DNA from: Methylobacter luteus IMV-B-3098
Lineage (GTDB): Bacteria > Pseudomonadota > Gammaproteobacteria > Methylococcales > Methylomonadaceae
Length of the DNA stretch: 64,000 bases
Direction: 5' to 3'
NCBI RefSeq assembly: GCF_000427625.1
Contig: NZ_KE386569.1
Coordinates: 1,619,073-1,683,072 of the forward strand
Shown here: positions 25,988-35,182 of the stretch, in pieces
Numbering within the stretch: position 1 is the first letter of the stretch
Layout of the letters: each line of letters opens with the position of its first letter
Position numbers and translations under genes: made by a program
Notes under the pieces: generated by a model
Told to the model about the DNA's origin: nothing
The model's input: the letters and a program-made list of their open reading frames with translations, nothing else
Database searches by the model: none

Positions 25988-28240
25988 TTATCGATTGCTT
26001 ACCTCCTTCGTCAACTGAGACCTCAGTTCGTTCAGTGAAAGATCACCCGGCGTCCGCGTCAGTGCGGTCTCGACGATGGCCCTGGCCTCCCGCGCATGCC
26101 CGGCGCTTTGCAGGGCCACTGCGTAAACATAGCTAAAGCGGGCATCATCAGGCGCCAATTCCAACGCCCGTTTCAGTGAGCCCAGAGCCGCTGGCAGATT
26201 CTTCCGCCGCACCTGCAGCAACCCAAGACTGTGGTGCAGAATAGCCGCTTTCGGCTGGCGCGCCAGACCTTCTCGCAGCAGAGACTCCCCTTCTCTATCG
26301 CGGTTCGTCTGGCGGTAGAGATCAGCCAGATTGACGTAAGCCGGCAGCCAATCCGGATCGATGACGAGCGCCTCCCGGTATGACTGTTCAGCTTCCCTGG
26401 ATTCGCCGCGCGCCGCGTGGAAATTGCCCAGATTGACCTGTGCGGCCGGTTCGTCGGCGTTGAACCGTAACGACGCCAGATACTCGTCGATGGCTTTACT
26501 GAAATCAGCGCGTTCGCTCGGAGGCACCTGTTCGGCGGGAATTCCAGCCAGCGCGCCGGCAGTGAGCATACGCACCGCCCTTACCGGATCCCGTAGCAGC
26601 GGATGGACAAGTTGCCAAAGCTGCTCCGGCGGCAGCGGCGCCAAGGACTCGACTACGGCGGCGCGCACTCGAGAATCGGCGTCGCCAAGCGCTTCGGCCA
26701 GCACCGGAAGCGAATTTCCGCTCAGCCAATGGCTCAGTTCCGCAGCCGCCGTAGCCCGTGCGATAGCCGGCTGTTCCTTATCGCGCAGCAAGGCGAGCAG
26801 ACGCGCCTCGGCATCCGTAGTCCTCATCCTTGCCGCGTGCAGGGTCTCGGCATAATTCTGATAACCCTTGGGATCATGGCCGTACCATTGCCGCACTTTG
26901 CCCGCCGCCCAGCGGTCCGGCTTGTTCGCGTGACAGTTCATACAGGCATTTGGCGTCCCGAGCCGCACCGAAAGGTCCGGGCGCGGGATACGAAAGCTGT
27001 GATCGCGGCGGGGATCGGCGACCATGTAGGTCTTGGCCGGCATGTGGCAGTTGACGCACTGGGCGCCGTCAGAGCCGGTGCGGTGGAAATGGTGCTTTTC
27101 GGTAGCGTACTTGTCCTGGTTATGGCATTGCAGGCAGACCCCATTCCCGGGCGCGCGCAGCTTCAGACTGTGGGGCTCGTGGCAATCACTACAGGTCACG
27201 CCGGCCGCGTACATCCTGCTTTGCAGGAAAGAGCCGTATTCATAAACCTCGCCCTCGATCTGGCCGTCGGCATGATACAGCGTCTCCTGCAACAGCGAAG
27301 GCAAATGGGTATCCATCAGTGGGCCATGGCGGTAATCGCCGGATAGCTGAGCGCGCCGCGCGTGACAGCGGGCGCAGACCTGGATTTCCTGCTCGGAACC
27401 GCGCGCGGTACTGCGATGGGCATTGCCCGATTCCGGATCGATCGTCCATTGAACTCCCTGGCGTTCATTCAAAAGGACGGTCAGGCCCCTGGTCCCGGCA
27501 TCGATGCGCTCGTAGCCAGGCTTGCGCTCGGCCCAGGCCACATGGTGCGAGCCGGGTCCATGACAGGCTTCGCAGGCCACGTCGATCTCTGACGCGTTAG
27601 TGTTATAAGTGCGGCTGGCCGGATCGTAGTTCTTTTGCAGGTTGGTCGAATGACACTCGGCGCACATGAAGTTCCAGTTCTGCGAGCGTTTCGTCCAGTG
27701 CAGTTCGTCTGTATGATCGATTTTTTCGTTCGGATAGAGATGAAACCAGCGCTGGCCGCCCTGCTCCTTCGGCCGGCTGTCCCAGGCGATGGAGAGAGCC
27801 TGAAGCCGCCCGCCCGGAAGCTCGGCCAGATACTGCTGGAGCGGCGTAAAGCCGAAGGTGTACTTGATCTCGAAATCGTCAGGCTTGCCGTCCGGGCCGT
27901 CGGTGCGCACCCGATAGCGCTCGTCCTGACGGAAGAATCGGGTAACCACGCCGTCCTTCCTGAATTCGGCGTCGCGAAAATCGCCGAGCACCGTCTCGTC
28001 ACTCGCCTCCTGCATGGCGAGGTCGTGGTGCGAGCCTTGCCACAGGCGATCCTGTTCGGCATGGCAGCCGGCGCAGGAGTGACGTCCCACATAGCTGGCA
28101 TCGGTCTGGATCGGGGGCTGTACGAGAACCGGTGGAATGGCCGGAAGCTCGAGGTACGCGAGCCATCCCGCCGTAAGTACCGTGACCGCCAGCACGATAC
28201 TTACGGCCAGCAAGTACCTGTTACGTATGACTGCGGCCAT
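25988..28240 (-). CDS. Octaheme c-type cytochrome with HEAT-like and TPR C-terminus
   Basis: From the preferred ATG at 28240 the product is about 750 residues (an upstream ATG at 28297 is open too). One N-terminal membrane anchor is followed by eight CxxCH heme sites: CAGCH, CAECH, CEACH, CARCH, CSDCH, CLQCH, CVNCH, CMNCH. An Ala-rich HEAT-like region (LLALLRDKEQPAIARATAAA) comes next, then at least three TPRs (AAQVNLGNFHAARGESREAE, AYVNLADLYRQTNRDREG, LGLLQVRRKNLPAALGSLKR). The heme region recalls the NrfA/hydroxylamine-oxidoreductase/c554-like superfamily. The TPRs suggest a docking role. It acts in the periplasm; the redox partner and substrate are unknown. Confidence 0.88.
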   Translation of the reverse strand: MAAVIRNRYLLAVSIVLAVTVLTAGWLAYLELPAIPPVLVQPPIQTDASYVGRHSCAGCHAEQDRLWQGSHHDLAMQEASDETVLGDFRDAEFRKDGVVTRFFRQDERYRVRTDGPDGKPDDFEIKYTFGFTPLQQYLAELPGGRLQALSIAWDSRPKEQGGQRWFHLYPNEKIDHTDELHWTKRSQNWNFMCAECHSTNLQKNYDPASRTYNTNASEIDVACEACHGPGSHHVAWAERKPGYERIDAGTRGLTVLLNERQGVQWTIDPESGNAHRSTARGSEQEIQVCARCHARRAQLSGDYRHGPLMDTHLPSLLQETLYHADGQIEGEVYEYGSFLQSRMYAAGVTCSDCHEPHSLKLRAPGNGVCLQCHNQDKYATEKHHFHRTGSDGAQCVNCHMPAKTYMVADPRRDHSFRIPRPDLSVRLGTPNACMNCHANKPDRWAAGKVRQWYGHDPKGYQNYAETLHAARMRTTDAEARLLALLRDKEQPAIARATAAAELSHWLSGNSLPVLAEALGDADSRVRAAVVESLAPLPPEQLWQLVHPLLRDPVRAVRMLTAGALAGIPAEQVPPSERADFSKAIDEYLASLRFNADEPAAQVNLGNFHAARGESREAEQSYREALVIDPDWLPAYVNLADLYRQTNRDREGESLLREGLARQPKAAILHHSLGLLQVRRKNLPAALGSLKRALELAPDDARFSYVYAVALQSAGHAREARAIVETALTRTPGDLSLNELRSQLTKEVSNR

Positions 28241-28303
28241 TTCCGTGCGCCTTGTACTTCGCTCGCAATGATTCTTGCCGAACCTTGCGAACGCCATCCT
28301 GGC

Positions 28304-28663
28304 TCATGAACGTATCCATAACTCTGCCTCATCCAATGAAAGCAGCGGAAAAAACTCGATCTCGGTGGTCCGCAGTCCCTTGCCGGTAAACATGAAGACC
28401 TGCTCTTTCCAGAGTTCGTCGCCCACAATCGCCATCTTTACAATAGAATCGCCATAGCCCGTCAGGAAGCCGACATCTTCCCATTCCTCCGCCTTTTCCC
28501 AGCCTTCAAAATTCTCAGCCATCACCAGCAGCCTCGGTTTCAGGCCCTGATCAATCAAATCACGGGCCACTTGCTGCAATTCCTTCTGGTCAGCCAGCCT
28601 CATAACGCCCGAAATGCGGGCACGTATGATCTCGTTATCGATTTCCAAAATTTCGTAAGCCAT
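28304..28663 (-). CDS. SpoIIAA-like (STAS/SEC14-type) protein
   Basis: The 119-residue cytoplasmic protein opens MAYEILEIDNEIIRARISGV and contains VMAENFEGWEKAEEWEDVGF and a closing FFPLLSLDEAELWI, the pattern of SpoIIAA-like proteins (STAS/SEC14-type fold). Relatives may bind lipids or hydrophobic ligands. AGAGAGG precedes the start. It lies upstream of the cytochrome gene on the same strand and downstream of a membrane-protein gene. Confidence 0.8.
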   Translation of the reverse strand: MAYEILEIDNEIIRARISGVMRLADQKELQQVARDLIDQGLKPRLLVMAENFEGWEKAEEWEDVGFLTGYGDSIVKMAIVGDELWKEQVFMFTGKGLRTTEIEFFPLLSLDEAELWIRS

Positions 28664-28710
28664 TGATTAACCTCTCTTGTCATTATTCTTGGGAACTGAA
28701 TTCCGCCTTC

Positions 28711-29235
28711 TTATCCCTTATCCGGGGTCGGCGTCTCTTCGGGAGATGCCATGACCAGTCTGCGAAGCGTCCCTTCGCCGAGACGGCGGTCGAGCCCCGC
28801 GTACAGGTGATACGCAAAAAACGCCAAACCGACGCAGAGCACTTTGGCAAGTATGAGGTTGCGATCCTTATGCTCCCACACATACGAGATAGCCTGCGCG
28901 AGCGTGCCGGTCTCCCGATAGGCATGAAATAGTTTCTCCAGGTACAAGACGATAAACGTCACCAGGATATAGATCAGCGTCTTATACAGAGCAGCCAATC
29001 CCGGAGAATAGTTGGCGTCGAAGCGGCGGCCGGCATGAGTCTTGTCGAGAATGATCACGATTTTCGCGGCGATGAGCGCACTGATGGCCGCCGTCGAAAG
29101 GACTGAAACTTCGATCTGGTAGTCAGCCAGCAGTAGTTTCTTCAACGTGAGGAACACACTGAAACAAAAGAAAAAGTAAAGGGAAACCAAGCCTATTTCT
29201 TTGATTTCATGTTTCAACATGGGTGCCAGATTCAT
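28711..29235 (-). CDS. Membrane protein of unknown function
   Basis: The 174-residue protein has four hydrophobic segments (about residues 17-37, 45-65, 82-102 and 128-146) with a basic loop KTHAGRRFDANYSPG between the second and third. It ends in a Pro/Thr-rich tail. GGGAAGAG lies upstream of the ATG. No family name comes to mind. Its place between a sulfatase and a SpoIIAA-like gene on the same strand suggests one transcription unit 31750-25377. Confidence 0.65.
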   Translation of the reverse strand: MNLAPMLKHEIKEIGLVSLYFFFCFSVFLTLKKLLLADYQIEVSVLSTAAISALIAAKIVIILDKTHAGRRFDANYSPGLAALYKTLIYILVTFIVLYLEKLFHAYRETGTLAQAISYVWEHKDRNLILAKVLCVGLAFFAYHLYAGLDRRLGEGTLRRLVMASPEETPTPDKG

Positions 29236-29380
29236 AATTTTTTCTCTTCCCAGTGATCAGCAACTTCATTCACATGCACATGGATTTCTTTAGTCCTGCC
29301 GGGAACAGTAGAGTGGCCACAAAGCGCACCATCGAATCTCCCGGCTTTTCCTGGCAGAACTAACGCCCATTCTGCCGGGC

Positions 29381-31750
29381 TCATTTCACCTCGACAGTCA
29401 CTTTCTCGATCTTGCCGGTGAAGCGCGTTTGCGGGCCTTCGCCGATTCCGTCGGCCACCGGCGTGGCGTCATCGATGCCCACGTCGGCCGTTTCGTCGGC
29501 CGAGAATATCCTCGGTTGCGTCCGGTCGATACGGCCTTCGGCGACTTTGCTGCCGTTGACGGACAGCGTCCCGGTTCCGCCCTTGCCCACTCCTCCGCCG
29601 TCGTAGGCGAAGTCGAACACCACCGTGGACTTGCCGGTCGGCAAGGCTTCCGGTGCATCCACCGTGTATCGGTTCAGGCCGAGGAAATTGTAGGTGTAAG
29701 CGGGCTTGCCGTCCTTTAGGTACAGGCTCCAGCCGCCGAACCGTCCGCCTTGGGCGAGAATGACGCCGTTGGCGCCGCCCTCGGGAATTTCCAGCTCGGC
29801 GGTAATGCTCTTGGAATGGTTTTTTACGTCGATAAAGACATTTTCCATCATGCCGGTCATACCCTCGCCGAGGGTCAGCGAGGTGCGGCCGGCCATCACG
29901 TCGGGCCGTCCCACTACGGAGGCAGTAAAACGCTCAAGCAGACGGTCGTCGATCGGCAGGACGTTGTACTTGACCGCCTCACTCATGAACAGCTTCTGCA
30001 TTTCCGCAAGCTTCTGCGGATGCTCTTTCGCCAGGCCCTGGCTGAGGCTGAAATCCTTGCGCACATCATAGAGTTCCCAGAGGTCTTCTTTCAGGGGGTG
30101 ACGGGATTGAGACTCCCAGGGCGCCCGGTGCACGGTGCCGGCCAGCCAGCCGTCATGATAAATGGCGCGGTTGCCGAACATCTCGAAATACTGGGTGACA
30201 TGGCGGTCTTTGGCCTTGGCGTCGTCAAAGGTGTACGCCAGGCTCACCCCTTCGATGGGTTTCTGTATCGTGCCGTTAACCACTTTGGGTTCAGGAAGAT
30301 AGGCTGCTTCGAGGATCGTAGGAACGATGTCGATCACGTGATGGAACTGACTGCGGACTTCGTTTCTGGCCTTGAACCCCTTGGGCCAGTGAATGACCAT
30401 GCCGTTGCGCGTGCCGCCGAAGTCCGAGGCCACCTGCTTGGTCCACGCGAACGGCGCGTCGAAGGCTACCGCCCAGCCTGCCGCCATGTGCGGATAGGTT
30501 TCGGGCCCGCCCCAATGATCCAGATGCTTGAGTTGATCTTCCACCGTCTCCTGCACGCCGTTGAAGTAGGTCATCTCGCTGAACATGCCGTTCATGCCGC
30601 CTTCGGCGCTGGCGCCATTGTCACCTTCTATATAGATGAACAGGGTGTTGCCCAGCTCGCCCAGGTCCTCGAGCGCCTTGACCAGGCGGCCGATCTCGTG
30701 GTCCGTGTGTTCGGCGAAACCGGCGAAGACTTCCGCCTGGCGCGTGAACAGCTTCTTCTCGTCCGGCGTGAGCGTGTCCCAGTCCTTGATGGCTTCGGGC
30801 TTGCTGGCCAACCGGGTGCCGGCGGGTACGACACCGAGCTCGATTTGCCGCCTGAGCGTCTCCTCGCGCTGCTTGTCCCAGCCCTGGTCGAACGTTCCCT
30901 TATACTTATCGGCCCACTCCTTCGGCACGTGGTGCGGCGCGTGGGTGGCGCCGGGCGCGTAGTAAACGAAGAACGGCTTGTCCGGCGTCAGCGCCTGCTG
31001 ATAGCGGACCCAGGCGATGGCCTGGTTGGTCATGTCGGTGGTGAAGTGGTAGTTCGGGTCATGCGGCGGCTCTATCTTGGTCACGCCGTCGTAAATCGAC
31101 GGAGACCATTCGTTGGTTTCGCCGCCCAGGAAGCCGTAGAACTTGTCGAAGCCCTGCAGGGTCGGCCAGCGGGCGAAAGGCCCCGAAACGCTGATTTCCC
31201 AGGGTGCCGTTTCATGCCATTTGCCGAAAGCGCCGGTGCTGTAGCCGTTGAGCCGCAGTATCTCGGCCACTGACGCCACGCTGTTCGGCAATACGCCGGT
31301 ATCGCCGGGAAACGCCGTGGCGGTCTCCATGATCGAACCGGTGTTGCCGGTGTGGTGGTTGCGGCCCGTCTTCAGGGCCTGCCGGGTCGGCGAACACAGC
31401 GCCGTGGTATGGAAGTTGTTGTAGCGCAGGCCCTCCTGCGCCAGCCGGTCCATTGTCGGCATGGCGACCGGGCCGCCGAAGGTGCCTGCCGTGCCGAAGC
31501 CCATGTCGTCGATCAGCACAATGACCACATTGGGCGCACCGTTCGGCGCCTTCACTTCGAAACGCGGCGGGGCCTTGGCCTTGCGGGCGTCGAGTTCCTT
31601 GATCGGCGGGTACTCAGGTTCGATAATGGGCAGCAAGGTGCGATCAAGCTTGACCGCGCCAGGCACAGCCGCCCCAATTCCGCTTGAGTGAAGACTGGCG
31701 AAAGTAAGCAGGACAAATAAGGCCACGAACAGACATGTTTGTTTATTCAT
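29381..31750 (-). CDS. Large secreted arylsulfatase (CSPTR type)
   Basis: The 789-residue protein has a signal peptide (MNKQTCLFVALFVLLTFASL), metal ligands LIDD (Asp81-82), the core CSPTR with Cys119 for formylglycine, and TGRNHH after it. About 500 residues of sulfatase fold follow, then a C-terminal beta-sandwich (VILAQGGRFGGWSLYLKDGK, FDFAYDGGGVGKGGTGTLSV). The length and tail match the ~790-residue AtsD-like arylsulfatase group. It hydrolyses sulfate esters in the periplasm or outside; the substrate is unknown. AAGGA precedes the start. It is clearly paralogous to the sulfatase at 37612 and heads the minus-strand run toward the cytochrome. Confidence 0.92.
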   Translation of the reverse strand: MNKQTCLFVALFVLLTFASLHSSGIGAAVPGAVKLDRTLLPIIEPEYPPIKELDARKAKAPPRFEVKAPNGAPNVVIVLIDDMGFGTAGTFGGPVAMPTMDRLAQEGLRYNNFHTTALCSPTRQALKTGRNHHTGNTGSIMETATAFPGDTGVLPNSVASVAEILRLNGYSTGAFGKWHETAPWEISVSGPFARWPTLQGFDKFYGFLGGETNEWSPSIYDGVTKIEPPHDPNYHFTTDMTNQAIAWVRYQQALTPDKPFFVYYAPGATHAPHHVPKEWADKYKGTFDQGWDKQREETLRRQIELGVVPAGTRLASKPEAIKDWDTLTPDEKKLFTRQAEVFAGFAEHTDHEIGRLVKALEDLGELGNTLFIYIEGDNGASAEGGMNGMFSEMTYFNGVQETVEDQLKHLDHWGGPETYPHMAAGWAVAFDAPFAWTKQVASDFGGTRNGMVIHWPKGFKARNEVRSQFHHVIDIVPTILEAAYLPEPKVVNGTIQKPIEGVSLAYTFDDAKAKDRHVTQYFEMFGNRAIYHDGWLAGTVHRAPWESQSRHPLKEDLWELYDVRKDFSLSQGLAKEHPQKLAEMQKLFMSEAVKYNVLPIDDRLLERFTASVVGRPDVMAGRTSLTLGEGMTGMMENVFIDVKNHSKSITAELEIPEGGANGVILAQGGRFGGWSLYLKDGKPAYTYNFLGLNRYTVDAPEALPTGKSTVVFDFAYDGGGVGKGGTGTLSVNGSKVAEGRIDRTQPRIFSADETADVGIDDATPVADGIGEGPQTRFTGKIEKVTVEVK

Positions 31751-32224
31751 TTTTCTTATCCTTTTTCGGAATGTCTATGCTTCATCGATCAGGGATAAAA
31801 CTAATCCGATCTGGTGGGCTGCACGTACTTAAAACAATCTCAGCATGAGCAGTGCTAGATGAGTTGACATCCCAGCCGCCTTACCAGTTCATAGATATCC
31901 TGTCCAACTGAGCATCTGTGGCAAAAAACCGGCCTTGATCAAACTTCACATTAGTAAAGTATTTTCTCCTCCTCATCGCCATATTCTGTCACTTGATCAC
32001 CTGACTTCAAGTCAAAGCCCAATAACCGCTAAGTTAGACAGTAATGGCACGAATAGAAATCCAGCCTAAAATAGGAACAATAGCTGCTTGAAGTAATGGA
32101 AATCCAGCTTGGCCCAAGATAAATAATCACCATCCGCGCAAACTTCCTATTAAACAGCGCTTCGTCGGCAACCGGCTATAGGGTTTGTCCGACGAGAGAC
32201 CAGGATGAAAAAGGAGATAATGCA
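31751..32224. other. Intergenic region between divergent genes
   Basis: This spacer of about 470 bases separates the sulfatase (minus) from the GYD gene (plus). It holds the promoters of both and a copy of the diffuse intergenic repeat at 32020-32140. No further gene is seen. Confidence 0.4.
32020..32140. repeat. Diffuse intergenic repeat, copy R1
   Basis: Shared blocks in order are cagtaat, cgaatagaaatccag, taaaa, gaacaatag, agtaatggaaatccagcttggc and a late atc...ccgcgc. Related arrays of the same blocks stand at 34905-35020, 36708-36835 and 42467-42530, always upstream of a plus-strand gene and in the same orientation. Confidence 0.45.
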
Positions 32225-32494
32225 ATGGCGACATTCATAATGGCAGGAAAATATTCGGCTGATTCCGTGAAGCAAATCAGCGTCGACCGCATTCCAAAGG
32301 CCAACCAGATCGTTCAACAATGCGGAGGTTCCATAATAAGCACCTATGCCACGATGGGAAAAACAGACATACTGGTGATTACGGAGTTTCCCGGCATAGC
32401 CGAAGCAATGAAGGCTTCAGTTGACTTGAATAAGGCAATGGGAATTTCTTTTGCCACTCACTGTTCCAGCGCTTCCCATCGAGGATTTCGATAA
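32225..32494 (+). CDS. GYD-domain protein (C-terminal frameshift)
   Basis: The 89-residue product starts MATFIMAGKYSADSVKQISV and continues through CGGSIISTYATMGKTDILVI, the ferredoxin-like GYD domain pattern. The last residues (HCSSASHRGFR) are aberrant. In the next frame the expected ending TVPALPIEDFDKLIGG runs to a TAG at 32508-32510, so about one extra base (or two missing) lies near 32457. AAAGGAG precedes the ATG. GYD proteins are small stand-alone domains of unknown role. Confidence 0.75.
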   Translation: MATFIMAGKYSADSVKQISVDRIPKANQIVQQCGGSIISTYATMGKTDILVITEFPGIAEAMKASVDLNKAMGISFATHCSSASHRGFR

Positions 32495-32605
32495 GTTAAT
32501 CGGCGGCTAGCTGTGCCGGGATGCTGACGGATCACGGCAACTGGCAGCCACAAAGATGACAGCATGATTTAAAGAAACATCTATCACCTTTTAGCGGAGG
32601 TTCAA

Positions 32606-33160
32606 ATGAAACTATCAGCATCAGTTATCCGCATCTTAGCCTTTCTTGGTTTTTTTGTATTTGCCAGCCCAGCCCTACAGGCACAAGGCAACTTTGATTC
32701 CCCGGAGGGCAAGACGAACAGACCAGATGACACTGTGAACAGCTTCGGTGCACGAATTGCCGGTACTTACCTTGTGATACATCAACCGTCCGAAGGCCCA
32801 ACCCGAATTTTAAACCTTTTTGCGGACGGCAACATAACGGGTATGCAATCTGTTCAGTTTGGCGGGGACGTTCCCGGCGAAGGTTTCAGTAATCAACATG
32901 GTACGTGGAAAAGCGTTGGAGAGAATAAGATTGTAGCTACGGTCCTGGATTTGGACTATACCCCCTCAACGGGTGAGTTCCTTGGCACTGCAATTGCCCA
33001 CTATAACCTGCAATTCGACAACACCCTTCAAACTTTCACAGCCACCGCACAGGGACAGATTTTCAGTCCCGGCGTAGATCCGCTGAATCCTGGCGACGCT
33101 AAACCATTTTTCGAATTTAGCGATAACTTCCAGGCGAAACGCGTCACAGTCAGCAACTAA
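32606..33160 (+). CDS. Secreted protein, paralogue 1 of a duplicated family
   Basis: The 184-residue protein has a signal peptide ending near LQA, then a beta-rich body: FGARIAGTYLVIHQPSEGPT, RILNLFADGNITGMQSVQF, FSNQHGTWKSVGENKIVATV and a closing FSDNFQAKRVTVSN. It is about 55-60 per cent identical by eye to the product of 34048. Both share the leader AGCGGAGGTTCAAATG or a one-base variant. A lipocalin-like barrel is possible, but no family is certain. It lies 34 bases before the methyltransferase start. Confidence 0.75.
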   Translation: MKLSASVIRILAFLGFFVFASPALQAQGNFDSPEGKTNRPDDTVNSFGARIAGTYLVIHQPSEGPTRILNLFADGNITGMQSVQFGGDVPGEGFSNQHGTWKSVGENKIVATVLDLDYTPSTGEFLGTAIAHYNLQFDNTLQTFTATAQGQIFSPGVDPLNPGDAKPFFEFSDNFQAKRVTVSN

Positions 33161-33194
33161 GGGTTAAAGATTGTGTTGATGAAGAGTTTTGCCC

Positions 33195-33983
33195 ATGAAT
33201 GTGACCGGCAGTAAGAGCTTTTGGCCCATCCATGATGATTATCTCTTTTTTCAGGAGCAAAGTACGGAGGCAGACGAGGATTTACGTTCCTATATGCCCC
33301 ACGTGCATGCTTTAGCGACTGGAAGCGGCCCAATCCGCATGCTGGATTTTGGATCCGGCTCCGGGCGATTCACCCGCCAATTTCTCGGCTTGGCTGGCTT
33401 GCCTTCGGACCGGTTGCGGCTCTCTCTGGTGGAACCTGATGAGGAATATCGTCAACAGGCCATCGAACAACTGCAACCCTTCACTGTTCATCCAGTGCAA
33501 ACTTGGCCAGCACTGCCTCCCCATTCGGATGCCCGCTTTGATCTAGTGCTGGCGAATCATGTTTTTTATTATGTTCCGGATCTTGACGAAGTGCTGGCCA
33601 GCCTTCTTCGCGCTTTAACACCTTCCGGACTTTTTCTAGCCGCCATGGCCGGAAAGAGGAACACACTGATCCAATTCGCGACCTACTGTTTTGCCTTGAT
33701 CAACATGCCCTACCCTTACCACACAGCAGAAGACCTTGAGGCTAGCCTGGACATGCAGGGCGAAGTTTACCGCAAACAGGCCATGCATTATGAACTGGCT
33801 TTTCCGGATGCGGAGGAGAACCGATTGAAAGTCATGCGCTTCCTGATGGCAGACTATTTCGATGAAATCCCGCGCCAACCTATGGCGGATCTTTTCTCGC
33901 CTTATACCCAGACCGGCCGGATTGTGATTAAGACGGGGCATGAGCAGTTTGTTATTCAGCGCCAGGCAATGAGGGCCACGTAA
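33195..33983 (+). CDS. Class I SAM-dependent methyltransferase
   Basis: The 262-residue product starts at ATG 33195. SAM-binding motif I is MLDFGSGSGRFTRQF (about residue 49). An acidic motif follows as SLVEPDEEY, and FDLVLANHVFYYVPDLDEVL is the post-I/IV segment of Methyltransf_12-type enzymes. It is cytoplasmic with an unknown substrate. It is sandwiched between two paralogous secreted-protein genes with gaps of 34 and 64 bases, suggesting one operon. Confidence 0.85.
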   Translation: MNVTGSKSFWPIHDDYLFFQEQSTEADEDLRSYMPHVHALATGSGPIRMLDFGSGSGRFTRQFLGLAGLPSDRLRLSLVEPDEEYRQQAIEQLQPFTVHPVQTWPALPPHSDARFDLVLANHVFYYVPDLDEVLASLLRALTPSGLFLAAMAGKRNTLIQFATYCFALINMPYPYHTAEDLEASLDMQGEVYRKQAMHYELAFPDAEENRLKVMRFLMADYFDEIPRQPMADLFSPYTQTGRIVIKTGHEQFVIQRQAMRAT

Positions 33984-34047
33984 AAGGTTGGAAATATCTG
34001 AAAAGTTACTCTCCCTTTAATCAGCTTATTATCTAGTGGAGGTTCAA

Positions 34048-34599
34048 ATGAGACTATCAACATCAGCAACATCAGTTATTCGTACCTTAATGATTTTCGG
34101 CATCTTCGCACTGTCTTCCCCGACGTTTTCCGGAACGACCGAACAGATGCCGCAAGGCAACTTCGGTGCACAAATTGCCGGCACATACCTGGCGATGCCT
34201 CAATCGGCTGATGAATCAACCAGAATTCTGAACCTTTTTGCGGACGGCAATCTGGCGAGCATACAGTCCGTTCAATTTAAGGGAGAAGTGCCTCCCAATG
34301 CTTTCAGCAATCAGCATGGCACCTGGAAAAGCAATGGAGACAATAAGGCTGAGGCTATCGTTTTGAGTATTGTGTATGATGCGGCAACGGGCGCGTTCTT
34401 AGGCACCACAAAATCCCAATTCGATATGCAGTTCGATAATACGCTGCAAACTGTAACCGTCTCTGTAAGAGGGCAGGTTTTCGGCCCCGGCATAGACCCG
34501 CTGAATCCCGGTAACGTTCAGCCAACCGATGAATTCAGCCATAACTTCCAGGCGAAACGCGTCCCCGTCAGCGGCTCAGAGACTACCGCTGATAACTAA
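34048..34599 (+). CDS. Secreted protein, paralogue 2 of a duplicated family
   Basis: The start at 34048 lies after TGGAGGTTCAA, the same leader as at 32606. The 183-residue product has a signal peptide (MRLSTSATSVIRTLMIFGIF, cleavage near FSG). Its mature part mirrors paralogue 1: GAQIAGTYLAMPQSADESTR, ILNLFADGNLASIQSVQFKG, FSNQHGTWKSNGDNK and FSHNFQAKRVPVSG. It lacks the first 15-residue spacer of paralogue 1. Function is unknown. Confidence 0.75.
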   Translation: MRLSTSATSVIRTLMIFGIFALSSPTFSGTTEQMPQGNFGAQIAGTYLAMPQSADESTRILNLFADGNLASIQSVQFKGEVPPNAFSNQHGTWKSNGDNKAEAIVLSIVYDAATGAFLGTTKSQFDMQFDNTLQTVTVSVRGQVFGPGIDPLNPGNVQPTDEFSHNFQAKRVPVSGSETTADN

Positions 34600-35182
34600 A
34601 ACGCCAGCGCTGGCAGTCAAAATAATTGAATGGGCGATGAAAAGAGGCGCAGCACTCAAGGATATGCCTCCTTCCGAAGCTATACAGATCAAGTAAAAAC
34701 AAACGCTGCCGGAGGTGTGGATGCCGAGGCTGACTTTGCCCACCCGGACCGCACCCGCAGCGCTTATAGAACGTTTAAGTTTCTCCCGGGCGAATGCAGA
34801 GAATTTTTAATGTTAGACACGAACTTGTCTAACCGCTCGGCAATTTCCGTAACTCAAGCGTCGAGCTGTAATTGATGCCGCCCCTGGAATCGCGACAACT
34901 TCAGTAGGCGGTATCAGTAACCGAACGAATAGAAATTCAGGCAAAAGTGTGAACAATAGTCACCACAGTTCCGGAAATCTGACTCGGCTCCGCATCAATA
35001 ACTGACCGCCCAATCAACTCGGCCTGCGCCTTGCTCACGCTCCATTGGCGGTTGGTTATGCGGCGCGGTGCGCTGGTGTTCGGAATATTTCGTAAGCTGA
35101 ACTGTAAAGAAACAACAGAATGGAAGTGACAGCCGCAACAGACAAAAACGAAATTGCCTAAAACTTCCGAAGGAGTACGCAA
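34600..35182. other. Intergenic region with repeat copy R2
   Basis: About 580 bases. A short frame from 34630 has no ribosome-binding site or family resemblance and is not accepted. The inverted pair GTTAGACA / TGTCTAAC is at 34812-34834. Repeat R2 fills 34905-35020. Confidence 0.4.
34905..35020. repeat. Diffuse intergenic repeat, copy R2
   Basis: Blocks atcagtaac, cgaatagaaattcag, gtgaacaatag, ccggaaatctg, tcggctc, catcaata and ccgccc..atcaac follow the same order as in R1 and R3. It ends about 165 bases before the start at 35183. Confidence 0.45.

Noticed and set aside
29750-31273. 507-residue open frame antisense to the large sulfatase
   Set aside because: The composition is that of reverse-read GC-rich codons and the minus strand has sulfatase motifs and a signal peptide.
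34630-34875. 81-residue open frame after the second secreted-protein paralogue
   Set aside because: No ribosome-binding site; it overlaps an inverted repeat and has no recognisable domain.
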